A stretch of DNA of 52,968 nt from Trueperaceae bacterium (GCA_011390455.1 JAABSI010000010.1:1-52968), one strand, 5' to 3'; positions 35,798 to 45,775 are shown, counted from the stretch's first letter. Notes: a model not told the origin generated them from the letters alone. Program-made: numbers and translations.

Positions 35798-36856
35798 ATG
35801 GCCCGCGTCGTCGCCCTGACCGCCCCCCGCACGCTCGCGATCGAGGAGCACCCCGACCCCGCGCTCGGCGCCCACGAGGTGCGGCTCGAGACGCTCTACT
35901 CCGGCATCAGCGCCGGCACCGAGCTCGCGAGCTACCGAGGCACCAACCCGTACCTGCACAAGCGCTGGGACGCGGCCCAGCGGCTCTTCCGCGACGACGG
36001 CGACCCGTCGCTCGCCTACCCGGTGCGCGCGCTGGGCTACGAGGAGGTCGGGCGCGTGGTCGAGCGTGGCGCCGCCGTCGCCGCGCCCGCCTTGGGCGAC
36101 CTGGTCTACGGCACCTGGGGCCACCGCACGCACCACGTGGCGGACGCCGCCTGGGCGGCCGCCCGGCGGCTGCCCGAGGGCCTCGACCCGCGCGCCGGCG
36201 TCTTCTCGCACATCGGCGCGGTGGCGCTCAATGGCGTCCACGACGCGCGCATCCGCATCGGCGACGCGGTGGCGGTCTTCGGCCTGGGGGTCCCCGGGCA
36301 GATCGTCGCGCAGCTCGCGACCCGCTCCGGCGCCCGCGTGATCGGCGTCGAGCCGATCGCGGCGCGGCGGCGGCTGGCGCTCGAGCTCGGCGCGGTCGAG
36401 GAGGCGCTCGACCCGACCGCCGGCGGGGTCGCCGAGGCGATCCGCGAGCGCACCGACGGGCGCGGCGCCGACGTGGCGATCGAGGTCTCGGGGGCCGCGC
36501 CGGCGCTGCACGAGGCGATCCGCTCGGTCGCCTACGCCGCCCGCGTGGTCGCCATGGGCTTCGTCCAGGGCGAGGCGCGCGGCCTCCACCTGGACGAGGA
36601 GTTCCACCACAACCGGATCGAGCTGGTCAGCTCGCAGATCTCGGGGGTCGCCCCCGAGCAGAGCTACCGCTGGGACAAGCCGCGCCTGGCGGCGACCGCG
36701 ATCGACCTGCAAGCGCGCGGCGTGCTCGACCTGCTGCCGCTGATCACCCACACCTTCGCCTTCGAAACGGTGGTCGAGGCCTTCGCGCTGCTCGACGCCC
36801 GCCCGGGCGAGGCGCTGCAGGTGCTCCTACGTACGGACGCGGCGGGGCCGTCGTGA
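35798..36856 (+). CDS. Zinc-type (MDR) dehydrogenase
   Basis: A 352-residue medium-chain dehydrogenase/reductase with NAD(P)-binding motif VAVFGLGVPGQIVAQLAT and an N-terminal GroES-like domain. The opening LYSGISAGTELASYRGTNPY and the MGFVQGEARGLHLDEEFHHN segment resemble a group of MDR proteins found beside sugar catabolic genes. Classic zinc-ligand Cys residues are missing (SGISAGTE where CG(I)C is expected; no structural Cys4 loop), so it may be zinc-independent. The role is unknown; it could oxidise a sugar. Coupled to the next dehydrogenase by a GTGA overlap. Confidence 0.85.
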   Translation: MARVVALTAPRTLAIEEHPDPALGAHEVRLETLYSGISAGTELASYRGTNPYLHKRWDAAQRLFRDDGDPSLAYPVRALGYEEVGRVVERGAAVAAPALGDLVYGTWGHRTHHVADAAWAAARRLPEGLDPRAGVFSHIGAVALNGVHDARIRIGDAVAVFGLGVPGQIVAQLATRSGARVIGVEPIAARRRLALELGAVEEALDPTAGGVAEAIRERTDGRGADVAIEVSGAAPALHEAIRSVAYAARVVAMGFVQGEARGLHLDEEFHHNRIELVSSQISGVAPEQSYRWDKPRLAATAIDLQARGVLDLLPLITHTFAFETVVEAFALLDARPGEALQVLLRTDAAGPS

Positions 36857-37800
36857 CCCGCTTCCGCGTCGCCATGATCGGCGCCGGCGGGTTCGCCGCG
36901 CGCCACCTGCAGGTGCTCGCGCACCAAGCGGACGTCGAGGTCGTCGCCCACGCGGCGCGCCGCCTCGAGGCCGCGCAGGTCCAGGCCGCCCGCTACGGTG
37001 GCCGCGCCTACGACGACGTCGCCGCGCTGCTCGAGGCCGAACGCGTCGACGCGGCCTGGGTGTGCGTCGCCCCGGCCGGCCACGGCGCGACCGAACGCGC
37101 GCTGATCGAGCGCGGCGTCCCCTTCTTCGTCGAGAAGCCGCTGTCGTCCGACCGCGCCACCGGCGAAGCGATCGGCGCCCAGGTGGCGGCGTCCGGACTC
37201 GTGACCGCGGTCGGCTACCACTGGCGCGCGCTCGACGCGCTCCCCGAGCTCCGCGCGCGCCTCGCCGACGGTCCGCCGGTCGCCTTCCTCGCGGGCAGCT
37301 GGCTCACCAGCACGCCGGCGCCCGCCTGGTGGCAGCGGCAGGCGACCAGCGGCGGCCAGATGGTCGAGCAGGCCACCCACCTGCTCGACCTGGCGCGCCA
37401 CCTGATCGGCGAAGCGCGGGTGCTCCATGCGGTCGCCGACCGACCGCCGCGCCCGGCCCACCCCGACCTCGACGTCGCCTCGGTCAGTACCGCGGCGCTC
37501 CGGTTCGCGAGCGGCGCCCTGGGCACGGTCACGGCGACCTGCCTCCTGGGCGCGAGCGCGCGGGTCGAGCTCCAGCTGATGCGCGAGGGGGAGCTGATCA
37601 CGGTCACCCAGGGCTCCGTGACCTACGACGACGGGCGCGAGCGCCGCGAGGTGCGGATCGCCGGCGATCCGGTCGCGACCGAGGACCGCGCGTTCCTGGA
37701 CGCCGTGCGCGCCGGCGACCCGGCCGCGGTGGTGTGCGCGTACGCCGACGCGCTCGGCACGCACCGGCTGGCGCACGACGTCGCGGACGCGGGCGCGTAA
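36853..37800 (+). CDS. Gfo/Idh/MocA-family oxidoreductase
   Basis: A 315-residue NAD(P)-dependent sugar dehydrogenase-type protein: Rossmann start [20 protein letters not shown], the EKP motif in [12 protein letters not shown], and [12 protein letters not shown]. The conserved catalytic stretch includes [14 protein letters not shown]. Substrates of this family are sugars, inositols or their derivatives; none can be assigned. GTG start overlaps the upstream stop by four bases and galT follows, so it belongs to the galactoside operon. Confidence 0.9.
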   Translation: MTRFRVAMIGAGGFAARHLQVLAHQADVEVVAHAARRLEAAQVQAARYGGRAYDDVAALLEAERVDAAWVCVAPAGHGATERALIERGVPFFVEKPLSSDRATGEAIGAQVAASGLVTAVGYHWRALDALPELRARLADGPPVAFLAGSWLTSTPAPAWWQRQATSGGQMVEQATHLLDLARHLIGEARVLHAVADRPPRPAHPDLDVASVSTAALRFASGALGTVTATCLLGASARVELQLMREGELITVTQGSVTYDDGRERREVRIAGDPVATEDRAFLDAVRAGDPAAVVCAYADALGTHRLAHDVADAGA

Positions 37801-37813
37801 GGTGGGGACGCCC

Positions 37814-38872
37814 ATGGACGAGCCGCGCTTCGACCCCACCGACCACCCCCACCGCCGCCACGACCCGCTGCGCGACCAGTGGGTGCTGGTGTCGCCGCAC
37901 CGCATGAAGCGCCCCTGGCAGGGGCAGACCGAGACGCCCCCCGCCGACGACAAGCCGGCGTACGACCCCGCTTGCTACCTCTGCCCCGGGAACGAGCGCG
38001 CCGGCGGCCACCGCAACCCCGACTACGACGACACCTTCGTCTTCACGAACGACTTCCCGGCCTTGCTGCCCGACGTGCCGGCGGCGCCGGCGGGCGACGA
38101 CCCGCTGTTCCGCCTCGACGCGGTGCCGGGCACCTGCCGCGTGCTCTGTTACTCGCCTCGCCACGACCTCACCTTCTGCGAGCTGCCGCTCCCCGACGTG
38201 CGCCGCGCGGTCGACCTGTGGGCCGACCAGACCGCCGAGCTGGGCGCGACCTACCGCTGGGTGCAGGTGATCGAGAACAAGGGCTCGATGATGGGCGCCT
38301 CGAACCCCCATCCGCACGGCCAGATCTGGGCGCTCGACGCGGTGCCCACCGAGGTGGCCCGCGAGGACGCGACGCAGCGCGCGTACCGGGAGCGCCACGG
38401 GCGCCCGCTGCTGCTCGACTACGCCCGCGCCGAACTCGAACGGGGCGAGCGGGTCGTGGTGGCGAACGAGCACTGGTTGGCGGTGGTGCCCTTCTGGGCG
38501 ACCTGGCCCTTCGAGCTGATGCTGCTGCCGCACGCGCGCCACGTCGCGCGGCTGCCCGACCTGACCGACCCGGAGCGCGACGCCCTGGCCGACGTCGCCA
38601 AACGCGCCTTCACGCGCCTGGACAACCTCTTCCGCACCTCCTTCGCCTACTCCTTCGGCTGGCACGGCGCGCCCTTCACGGCCGACGCGGCGATCGGCGC
38701 CTGGCAGCTCCATGCCCACGCCTACCCGCCGCTGCTGCGCTCGGCGACCGTGCGCAAGTTCATGGTGGGCTTCGAGCTGCTCGCCGAGGCCCAGCGCGAC
38801 CTGACCCCGGAGCAGGCGGCCGAGCGCCTGCGTGCGCTCTCGGACGTGCACTACAAGGACGCCGCGCGATGA
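37814..38872 (+). CDS. galT: Galactose-1-phosphate uridylyltransferase
   Basis: Leloir pathway enzyme exchanging UMP between UDP-glucose and galactose 1-phosphate. The 352-residue protein starts with the family opening [20 protein letters not shown], has CYLCPGN near residue 57 (zinc site), and the catalytic [11 protein letters not shown] with nucleophile His168. The ATG at 37814 is preferred over an in-frame GTG at 37802 because GGTGGGG precedes it at the right distance. Its stop overlaps galK (ATGA). Confidence 0.95.
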   Translation: MDEPRFDPTDHPHRRHDPLRDQWVLVSPHRMKRPWQGQTETPPADDKPAYDPACYLCPGNERAGGHRNPDYDDTFVFTNDFPALLPDVPAAPAGDDPLFRLDAVPGTCRVLCYSPRHDLTFCELPLPDVRRAVDLWADQTAELGATYRWVQVIENKGSMMGASNPHPHGQIWALDAVPTEVAREDATQRAYRERHGRPLLLDYARAELERGERVVVANEHWLAVVPFWATWPFELMLLPHARHVARLPDLTDPERDALADVAKRAFTRLDNLFRTSFAYSFGWHGAPFTADAAIGAWQLHAHAYPPLLRSATVRKFMVGFELLAEAQRDLTPEQAAERLRALSDVHYKDAAR

Positions 38873-40062
38873 CCGACGCCCGCGACGCCGACCCGCGCGC
38901 CCGCGCGATCGCCGCCTTCCGACGCGCCTACGGCGCCGCGCCCACGCAGCTGGTGCGCGCCCCGGGCCGGGTGAACCTGATCGGCGAGCACACCGACTAC
39001 AACGACGGCTTCGTGCTGCCGATGGCGCTCGAGCGCGCGGCCTGGATCGCGCTGACGCCGCGCGAAGACGGCGTCGTGCGGCTGATCGCCACCGACCTCG
39101 AGCAGGAGGGCGTGTTCGACGTCGCCGCCGCTCGCCGCCGCGACGCGCGCGGCGACCCGGCCGACCCCGAGGGCGGCTGGCTGGAGTACCCCCGCGGCGT
39201 GGCCTGGGCGCTTCAGGACGCCGGTCACGCGCTCCGCGGCTTCGACGGCGCGCTGGCGTCGGACGTCCCGCGCGGCGCCGGGCTGTCGTCCTCGGCCGCG
39301 CTCGAGCTCGCGGTCGCCGCCGCCTTCGCCGCGGTGAGCGACCTCGACTGGGACGCCCGCGCGATGGCGCGCGCGATGCAGCGCGTCGAGAACCTCTGGA
39401 TCGGCGTGCAGAGCGGGATCATGGACCAGTTGATCGGCGCGGCGGGGGTCGAGGGCCACGCGCTCCTGATCGACTGCCGCGACCTGGCGCTGCGGCCGGT
39501 GCCGCTCCCCGACGGCGTCGCGGTCGTCGTGCTCGACACCTCCACCCGCCGCGGGCTCGTCGGCAGCGCCTACAACGACCGCCGCGCCGCCTGCGAGCGG
39601 GTCGCGGCGGCGCTCGGCGTCCCCGCGCTGCGCGACGCCGACGCCTCGATGCTCGCCGCCGCCCGCGACCTCGACCCGGTCGACCTTCGGCGCGCCCGCC
39701 ACATCGTCGCCGAGAACGAGCGCACGCTGGCGGCCGCCGATGCGCTGGCCGTCGGCGACGTCGTCGGCTTCGGCGCGCTGATGGACGCGAGCCACGCGAG
39801 CCTCCGGGACGACTTCGAGGTCTCGTCCGAAGCTCTGGACGCCCTCGTCACCGCGGCGCGCGCGGCCCCGGGCTGCCTGGGCGCGCGCATGACCGGCGCC
39901 GGCTTCGGCGGCTGCGCGGTGGCGGTGGTGCGCGACGAAGGCGTCGACGCCTTCGTGGCCGCCACGACCCGGGCCTACCGGACCGCCACCGGTCTCGAAG
40001 CGACCGCCTACCCCAGCCGGGCGGCGGCGGGGGCCGGACCGGTCGGGATGACCGAACCTTGA
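38869..40062 (+). CDS. galK: Galactokinase
   Basis: GHMP-family kinase phosphorylating galactose at C1. The 397-residue protein has the galactokinase signature [20 protein letters not shown], the ATP-binding GHMP motif [16 protein letters not shown], and the third motif [17 protein letters not shown]. Last gene of the ten-gene galactoside operon and coupled to galT. No galE or galM is present in the window, so UDP-galactose epimerisation must be encoded elsewhere. Confidence 0.96.
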   Translation: MTDARDADPRARAIAAFRRAYGAAPTQLVRAPGRVNLIGEHTDYNDGFVLPMALERAAWIALTPREDGVVRLIATDLEQEGVFDVAAARRRDARGDPADPEGGWLEYPRGVAWALQDAGHALRGFDGALASDVPRGAGLSSSAALELAVAAAFAAVSDLDWDARAMARAMQRVENLWIGVQSGIMDQLIGAAGVEGHALLIDCRDLALRPVPLPDGVAVVVLDTSTRRGLVGSAYNDRRAACERVAAALGVPALRDADASMLAAARDLDPVDLRRARHIVAENERTLAAADALAVGDVVGFGALMDASHASLRDDFEVSSEALDALVTAARAAPGCLGARMTGAGFGGCAVAVVRDEGVDAFVAATTRAYRTATGLEATAYPSRAAAGAGPVGMTEP

Positions 40063-40265
40063 CGATGACGCCGTAGCCTCGTCGGAGCGTTCCGGACCGC
40101 GCACGCGGCGCGGTGTGCCACGACGGTGGGCCCGCTCGCCCTCGCCACGGCCCGCCCGCCCGCTATCCTGGGACGACCGCTCCACCCGGTCTCGAGCCAC
40201 GCGCCCCGCGCGCGACCTGACCGGATCCTGACTCGGCGAACCGCGCCGCACCCCTCGGAGGACCC
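40063..40265. other. Intergenic region before the iron-type transporter
   Basis: About 200 bp without a gene. The only promoter-like element I can support is a -10 type TATCCT at 40164-40169; no good -35 is seen 16-18 bases before it. No Fur-box-like AT-rich palindrome is visible. Confidence 0.4.
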
Positions 40266-41243
40266 ATGATCCGCACCCTCGCTCTCCTGGTCACCCTGCT
40301 GCTCTCCCTCGGCGCCGCGTTCGCGCAACCCAGCGGCACGCTCCGCCTCTACACGTCCCAACCGGACGCCGACGCCGCGACCACGGTCGCCGCGTTCGAG
40401 GCGGCGTACCCCGGCGTGGACGTCGAGGTCTTCCGCTCCGGCACCGAACAGGTGATCGCCCGCTTCCTGCTCGAGGCCGAGGCCGGCGCGCCGCAGGCCG
40501 ACGTGCTGCTCGTCGCCGACGCCCCCACCTTCGAGCTCCTCAAGGAGCGCGATCTGCTCGAGCCGTACCGATCGATCTCGGCCGGCGCGATCGGCTCGGC
40601 GTACGCCGACCCTGCGGGGTACTACTACGGGACCAAGATCCTCGCGACGCTGGTCACGTACAACACCGACCTCGTGAGCGACCCGGTCTCGAGCTGGGCC
40701 GAGCTCGCCGCGCTGCCCGCCGGCCAGGTCGTCATGCCGAGCCCCTCGTACTCCGGCGCGGCCGCCTACAACCTGGGTGTCATGACGCGCGACGCCGGCC
40801 TCGGCTGGGACTGGTTCGCGGCGCTCGCCGCCAACGACCCCTTCCTCACGCAGGGCAACGGCGCCGTGCTGCGCACCGTGGCCAACGGCGAGCGCCCCTA
40901 CGGCATCGTCGTCGACTTCCTCCCCATCCGCGCCGCGCTCGAGGGCTCGCCGGTCGGGGTCGTCTACCCGAGCGAGGGCGTGCCGGTGATCACCGAGCCC
41001 GTGGGCATCGTCAAGGGCACGCCCAACCTCGAGGCCGCCCGCGCCTTCGTCGACTTCCTCCTGTCGGTCGAGGGCCAACGCGTCGCGGTCGAGATGGGCT
41101 ACATGCCGCTGCGCGCCGACGTCGAGCCGCCCGCGGGCTTCCCGGCGCTCGCCGACCTCACCCTCCTGACCGCCCCCCCGGCCGAGCTCGCCGCCACCCG
41201 CGACGCCGACAAGGAGCGCTTCGCCACCCTGTTCGGCGAGTAA
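40266..41243 (+). CDS. Ferric-type ABC transporter solute-binding protein
   Basis: A 325-residue periplasmic binding protein with a signal peptide (MIRTLALLVTLLLSLGAAFA) and the FbpA/AfuA fold: GTLRLYTSQPDADAATTVAA, VDVEVFRSGTEQVIAR, and the C-terminal FVDFLLSVEGQRVAVEMGYM. A GYYYGTK segment near residue 120 offers tyrosines, as in FbpA-type iron sites, but homologues for phosphonate, thiamine or polyamine share this fold, so iron is only the best guess. The start is preceded by GGAGG. It pairs with the permease 12 bases downstream. Confidence 0.85.
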   Translation: MIRTLALLVTLLLSLGAAFAQPSGTLRLYTSQPDADAATTVAAFEAAYPGVDVEVFRSGTEQVIARFLLEAEAGAPQADVLLVADAPTFELLKERDLLEPYRSISAGAIGSAYADPAGYYYGTKILATLVTYNTDLVSDPVSSWAELAALPAGQVVMPSPSYSGAAAYNLGVMTRDAGLGWDWFAALAANDPFLTQGNGAVLRTVANGERPYGIVVDFLPIRAALEGSPVGVVYPSEGVPVITEPVGIVKGTPNLEAARAFVDFLLSVEGQRVAVEMGYMPLRADVEPPAGFPALADLTLLTAPPAELAATRDADKERFATLFGE

Positions 41244-41255
41244 CGCCGAACCCCG

Positions 41256-42980
41256 TTGAGCCGACCGCCCCCAGCGCGCCTCGTGCGCGCGGTCCTGAGC
41301 CCCGCCGGCCTCGCGCTGGCGGGGCTCTTGGTGCTGCTCGCCTTCACCAGTGCGCTGCCGCTGTTGCGGCTGGTGCAGCGCGCCCTCGACCCCGCGGCCC
41401 TCGGGTGGCTGCTCGAGAACCCGCAGGCGCGCCGCGCCATCCAGCACTCGCTGCGGGTGGCGGCATGGGTCTCGGTGTTCGCCACGCTCGCCGGGGCGGT
41501 CCTGGTCTTCGTGCTCGAACGCCTCGCGCTCCCCGGCCGGCGCGGACTGCGGCTGCTGCTGCTGGTGCCCCTGATCGTGCCACCGCAGATCCTGGCGATC
41601 GCCTGGCTCGGTTGGGCCGGCCCGGCCGGCATCCTCACGCGCTGGGTGCGCGGCGCCTTCGACCTCGCGGCGCCGCCCTGGACGCTGTACGGCGAGGGCG
41701 GGATCGTGCTGCTGCTGACCGTGTTCGCGCTGCCGGTCACGTACCTGACGCTCGGCGCCGGCCTCACGCGGGTGCCCAAGAGCCTCGAGGAGGCCGCGCG
41801 CCTCGACGGCGCCGGGCTCCTCGCGGTCGGCACCCGGATCCTGGCGCCGCTGCTGCGCCCGTACCTGCTCGCCGCGGCGATGCTCGCCTTCCTGGCGGCG
41901 TTGGGCAACTTCGGCATCCCGGCGCTCCTCGGCATCCCGGCGCGCTTCCTGATGCTGACCACGCTCGTCTACCAACGCGTGACCAGCTTCGCCTCCGGCG
42001 GCTTCGCCCAGGCCGCCGCGCTGGCGCTGGTGCTCGCGGTCCCGGCGCTGTTCGCGCTCTGGGCGCAGCAGCGCCTGAACCGTCGCGCCGACGCGCTCGA
42101 CACCCAGCTCGAGGCGCCGCACCGCTATCCGCTCGGCCGTTGGCGGTGGCCCCTCGCCGGCGCGGTCTGGTTCCTCGTGGGGGGGCTGATGACGCTCGGG
42201 CCGTTCGGCGCGATGGTGCTGACGAGCCTGGTGCGGGCCGTCGGGGTGGCGCCCACGCTCGACAACCTCGACTTCCGCCACTACGCCTTCGTGCTGACCC
42301 GGCTCGAGGCCTTCCCGCGGGCGCTGACCCACAGCCTGCTGCTCGCCGGCGGCGCCGCGGCGCTCGCCGCCCTCATCGCGCTGGGGCTCGGCTACGTACT
42401 CGTGCGTGCGGGGCGCCGCGGCGTCGCGCTGCAGCTGCTGGTCGATCTCCCCTACGCGCTGCCGGGGATCGTCTTCGCGCTCGCCCTGGTGCTCGCCTGG
42501 CTCCCGTCGCCCATCCCGGGCGTCCGCCTGTACGGCACCATCTGGCTGCTCGGCCTCGCCTACGTGGGCCACTACCTGGCGTTCGCGCTGCAGCCGATCG
42601 GCGCGGCCTGGCGGCAGCTCGATCCAGCGCTGGAGGAGGCCGCGCGCATCGACGGCGCGGGCACCCTGCAGGCGATGCGCCACGTGCTGCTCCCGGTCAT
42701 GGCGCCGACGGTGCTGGTCGCGGGCCTGCTCGTCTTCCTCAACGCCTTCTCCGAGATCTCGCTCTCCGCGCTCCTCGCCGGCTCGCGCGCCGAGACCCTC
42801 GGCTGGCTGGTCTTCGGGCTGGAGCAGGGGGGCGACACGAACCGCGCGGCCGCCCTCTCGGTCGTGCTCGTGGTGGTGCTCGCGGTGCTCGGGCTGGTCG
42901 TCGCCGGCGTGCGCCGGTGGGCGCGCCGCGACGCGCCGGCGGGCCCCGACGCGGTCGTCCCCGGCGACGCCGTCGTCTGA
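41256..42980 (+). CDS. Fused ABC permease, FbpB/AfuB type
   Basis: A 574-residue membrane protein with two tandem permease domains of six transmembrane segments each, the usual layout of ferric ABC permeases. Two EAA loops are visible: SLEEAARLDGAGLLAVGTRI in the first half and ALEEAARIDGAGTLQAMRHV in the second. Starts at TTG 41256, which gives a reasonable basic N-terminus (SRPPPARLVRAV). No ATPase gene follows; the next gene is on the other strand, so the ATP-binding subunit must be elsewhere or shared. Confidence 0.92.
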   Translation: MSRPPPARLVRAVLSPAGLALAGLLVLLAFTSALPLLRLVQRALDPAALGWLLENPQARRAIQHSLRVAAWVSVFATLAGAVLVFVLERLALPGRRGLRLLLLVPLIVPPQILAIAWLGWAGPAGILTRWVRGAFDLAAPPWTLYGEGGIVLLLTVFALPVTYLTLGAGLTRVPKSLEEAARLDGAGLLAVGTRILAPLLRPYLLAAAMLAFLAALGNFGIPALLGIPARFLMLTTLVYQRVTSFASGGFAQAAALALVLAVPALFALWAQQRLNRRADALDTQLEAPHRYPLGRWRWPLAGAVWFLVGGLMTLGPFGAMVLTSLVRAVGVAPTLDNLDFRHYAFVLTRLEAFPRALTHSLLLAGGAAALAALIALGLGYVLVRAGRRGVALQLLVDLPYALPGIVFALALVLAWLPSPIPGVRLYGTIWLLGLAYVGHYLAFALQPIGAAWRQLDPALEEAARIDGAGTLQAMRHVLLPVMAPTVLVAGLLVFLNAFSEISLSALLAGSRAETLGWLVFGLEQGGDTNRAAALSVVLVVVLAVLGLVVAGVRRWARRDAPAGPDAVVPGDAVV

Positions 42981-42995
42981 CCCCGGGTCCGGGCC

Positions 42996-44528
42996 TCAGG
43001 GCGCCGTGGGTGCGCGCGGCGCGCCGAACGCCGCGTCGCCGGCCACCAGCACGTCCTGGCCGACCGAAGCCCGCAGCACCGCGGCCGCGACGACCGCCGA
43101 GACCGCCTCGTCGGTGGGGCCCGGGCGCGCATCGACGCGGGCCGGACCGGCCGGCAACGCGGTCGCGGCCTCGACGGCGGCGACCGAGGCCGCCCGGATC
43201 GCGGCAAAGGCGCGCTCGGCGGGCACCGGCCCCGTGCTGTGGCCGAACCGATCGGCGATCGGGCTGAGCGTCGCCGTGTCGTTGAGGTCGTGGTGGCCGG
43301 AGCCGTCCAGCACCCAGTCGACGACGGGCGCCGCGCCGGCGGCCGCGAACGCCTCGAAGGCCGCGCGGTTCGCGCGCCGGAAGTACCCGACCGCCGGATC
43401 GGACGCGATCGAGACCACCGGCTTGGTCGGTCCCTGCGCACGCCGATCGGCGTCGAGCGGCAGCCACCAACCGTCGAGCGCCACCGCGACGGGGCACCCG
43501 GCCCAGGCGTGGCAGACGTCGACGGCGACCGCACCGCCGGTCGAGTGGCCGATCGCGACCACGCGGCCGAGGTCGAGCGCGCCGGCGAAGCGGGCCAGCG
43601 GCCCCTCGGACGCCGTCCCCGCGAGCGCCTCGAGCGCGGCGATCGTCTCGGCCGTCCAGCGCGCGCCGAGCGCCGCCACCGCCGCGCCGTAGCTCGGGTC
43701 GTCGGCGCGCGGCAGCGGCTCGAAGGGCCGCTCGCGGCCGTCGGGCAGCACGGTCGTCAAGCTCCCGCCCGGGTGTTCGACCGCCACGACGACGACCCCG
43801 TGGCTGGCGAGCTCCTCGGCGAGGAAGGTGTTCTGGCTGCGGAAGCCGCCGTACCCGTGGTCGAAGGTCGCGACCGGCCACCCCGCGGTGTCCTCGGGGG
43901 TGGCCAAGGGCACGCCCCACGCCGCGTGCGTGCGCACGAGCGCGAAGTGACCGAAGGCCCAGCGCGGCAGCCCGCCCGACATCGCCATCGCGGGCAGCAC
44001 CCGGTCCGCGGCCTCGACCCACGGTGCGGGAGGCGCCGCGTCCACCGCCTCCGCTGGGTACCACAAGCGCACCATCGTGCGCCCGCCCGCGCCGTTCGGC
44101 GTCCCGTCCGCGCCCTCCAGGTCGAGCACGAAGCTCGCGCTCCCCACCGGCCACGCCCCCGTGGGCGCCGGCAGGCTCGGCACCGGCAGCGCCCAGGCGA
44201 GCACCGCGCCGACGGCCAGGACCAGCGCGCCGCCGACGGCGCGCCCCCACGGCAGCGGGTCGCGCCGACGGCGGTTGCGCCCGAGGCGCAGCCTCGGCGC
44301 CTGCGGGTGGGGGCGCTCGAAGGGCAGCAGCACCACGAACAGCGCCGTGAGCGCGTAGGCCGGCGCGAGCGGCCAGCGCGGCCCCTCGAGCGCCAGGTGC
44401 GTGACCCACGCAGCCCCTGCGAGGACGGCGAGCGCGCCCCGCGCCGCCGCGCCGTTGGGGCCGCGCCCGAGGACGGCGGCGAGGCGCGCCGCGAGCGCGA
44501 CGAGCAGGAGGACCTCGAAGACCCTCAT
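42996..44528 (-). CDS. Membrane-anchored PAF-acetylhydrolase-like alpha/beta hydrolase
   Basis: A 510-residue protein. Residues ~1-135 hold four or so hydrophobic segments (MRVFEVLLLVALAARLAAVL, then ALTALFVVLLPFERP, GALVLAVGAVLAWALPV), followed by an alpha/beta-hydrolase domain resembling platelet-activating-factor acetylhydrolase: TMVRLWYPAE, PVATFDHGYGGFRSQ (oxyanion region), nucleophile in VAIGHSTGGAVAVDVC, and GSGHHDLND for the His. It is a likely lipase/esterase with its catalytic domain outside the membrane. The ATG at 44528 overlaps the CoA-transferase stop, so they are translationally coupled. Confidence 0.83.
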   Translation of the reverse strand: MRVFEVLLLVALAARLAAVLGRGPNGAAARGALAVLAGAAWVTHLALEGPRWPLAPAYALTALFVVLLPFERPHPQAPRLRLGRNRRRRDPLPWGRAVGGALVLAVGAVLAWALPVPSLPAPTGAWPVGSASFVLDLEGADGTPNGAGGRTMVRLWYPAEAVDAAPPAPWVEAADRVLPAMAMSGGLPRWAFGHFALVRTHAAWGVPLATPEDTAGWPVATFDHGYGGFRSQNTFLAEELASHGVVVVAVEHPGGSLTTVLPDGRERPFEPLPRADDPSYGAAVAALGARWTAETIAALEALAGTASEGPLARFAGALDLGRVVAIGHSTGGAVAVDVCHAWAGCPVAVALDGWWLPLDADRRAQGPTKPVVSIASDPAVGYFRRANRAAFEAFAAAGAAPVVDWVLDGSGHHDLNDTATLSPIADRFGHSTGPVPAERAFAAIRAASVAAVEAATALPAGPARVDARPGPTDEAVSAVVAAAVLRASVGQDVLVAGDAAFGAPRAPTAP

Positions 44529-45769
44529 CGCGCGACCCGGGCTCCGGCCGTCGGGCCGATCGACGTCGGGCCGAGCCGCACCGCGCCGTCCGCAGCCAGC
44601 GCGGCCAGCTCGGCCTCGCCGATCCCGAGGGCGTGGCGCAGCACCTCGGCCGTGTCGCCGCCGAGCACCGGCGCCGGAGCCGCCGGACGGGCCCCGGCGC
44701 CGAAGGGGCTCGCGACGGTCGGGATGGGTCCGGCGACCGGATCGTGCACGGTGGTCACCATCCCGCGCGCCGAAACCTGCGGGTCCGCGAGGGCCTCGGC
44801 GAGGTCGAGCACCGGCGTCGCCGGGACGCCTGCGGCCACGAGCCGCGCCACCCACACGTCGCGCGCGGCGCCGAGGAAGCGCGCCTCCAGCAGCGGCACC
44901 AAGACCTCACGGTGGGCCACGCGCGCGGCGTTGGTCGCGAAGCGAACGTCGTCGCCCCACTCGGGGGCGCCGAGGACCGCGGCGAGGCGCGCGAACTGCG
45001 CGTCGTTGCCGCACGCGACGGTCAGCGGCGCGTCGGCCGCATCGAAGGCCTGGTAGGGCACGATGCTCGGGTGGGCGCTGCCGAGGCGCGCCGGCGGCGT
45101 GCGCGTGAGCAGCGTCGCCTGCGCCTGGTTGACCAGGCTCGCGAGCGCCACGTCGAAGAGCGCCACGTCGAGGTGGCGGCCGACGCCGCTCGCGTCGCGC
45201 GCCCGCAGCGCCGCCAAGATGCCGACGGCCGCGTGCAGGCCGGTGAGCACGTCGATCCAGGCCACGCCGAGCTTGGCGGGGGGGCCGTCGGGGCTGCCGT
45301 TCATGGCCATCACGCCCGAGAGCGCCTGGATCGCCGCGTCGTAGCCCGGTTCGGCCGCGCGCGGCCCGGTGGCGCCGAAGCCGGTGATCGAGCACGTCAC
45401 CAAGCGCGGCCACGCCGCGCGCAGCGCGGCCGCGTCGAGGCCGTACCGCGCGAGGTCGCCGACCTTGAAGTTGTCGATCACCACGTCGGCATGGGCGGCG
45501 AGGCGGCGCACCACGTCCGGGCCGCCGGGCGCCTTGAGGTCGATGCAGACGCTCTTCTTGTGCCGGTTGACGCTCAGGAAATAGGCGCTCCGAAGCTCGG
45601 ACTCGACCCCGTGGGGCTCCGCGAACGGGGGTCCCCAACCGCGGGTGTCGTCGCCCCGCGGCGGCTCCACCTTCCAGACCGTCGCCCCCAGGTCGGCGAG
45701 CACCTGGGTCGCGTAGGGTCCGGCGAGCACGCGCGAGAGGTCGAGGACGACGAGTCCCTGCAGGTCCAT
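44525..45769 (-). CDS. Class III (CaiB/BaiF) CoA-transferase
   Basis: Transfers CoA between acyl-CoA and a carboxylic acid by a covalent aspartyl intermediate. The 414-residue protein starts LQGLVVLDLSRVLAGPYATQ followed by LADLGATVWKVEPPRGDDTR, and carries the probable catalytic Asp in EPGYDAAIQALSGVMAMNG. Substrates (formyl-, carnitinyl-, succinyl-CoA and others) cannot be told from sequence. Leads a two-gene operon with the PAF-acetylhydrolase-like gene. TACACT lies six bases before the ATG at 45769. Confidence 0.92.
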   Translation of the reverse strand: MDLQGLVVLDLSRVLAGPYATQVLADLGATVWKVEPPRGDDTRGWGPPFAEPHGVESELRSAYFLSVNRHKKSVCIDLKAPGGPDVVRRLAAHADVVIDNFKVGDLARYGLDAAALRAAWPRLVTCSITGFGATGPRAAEPGYDAAIQALSGVMAMNGSPDGPPAKLGVAWIDVLTGLHAAVGILAALRARDASGVGRHLDVALFDVALASLVNQAQATLLTRTPPARLGSAHPSIVPYQAFDAADAPLTVACGNDAQFARLAAVLGAPEWGDDVRFATNAARVAHREVLVPLLEARFLGAARDVWVARLVAAGVPATPVLDLAEALADPQVSARGMVTTVHDPVAGPIPTVASPFGAGARPAAPAPVLGGDTAEVLRHALGIGEAELAALAADGAVRLGPTSIGPTAGARVAR

Positions 45770-45775
45770 ACGTGG

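Noticed and set aside
37802..37813. GTG at 37802 as galT start
   Set aside because: It would begin two bases after the previous stop without a ribosome site, whereas ATG 37814 has a purine-rich GGTGGGG at good distance.
40008..42683. 891-codon minus-strand frame opposite the ferric-type transporter
   Set aside because: Composition is Arg/Gln/Glu/Gly-rich with no recognisable domain and the opposite strand encodes an obvious binding protein and permease.
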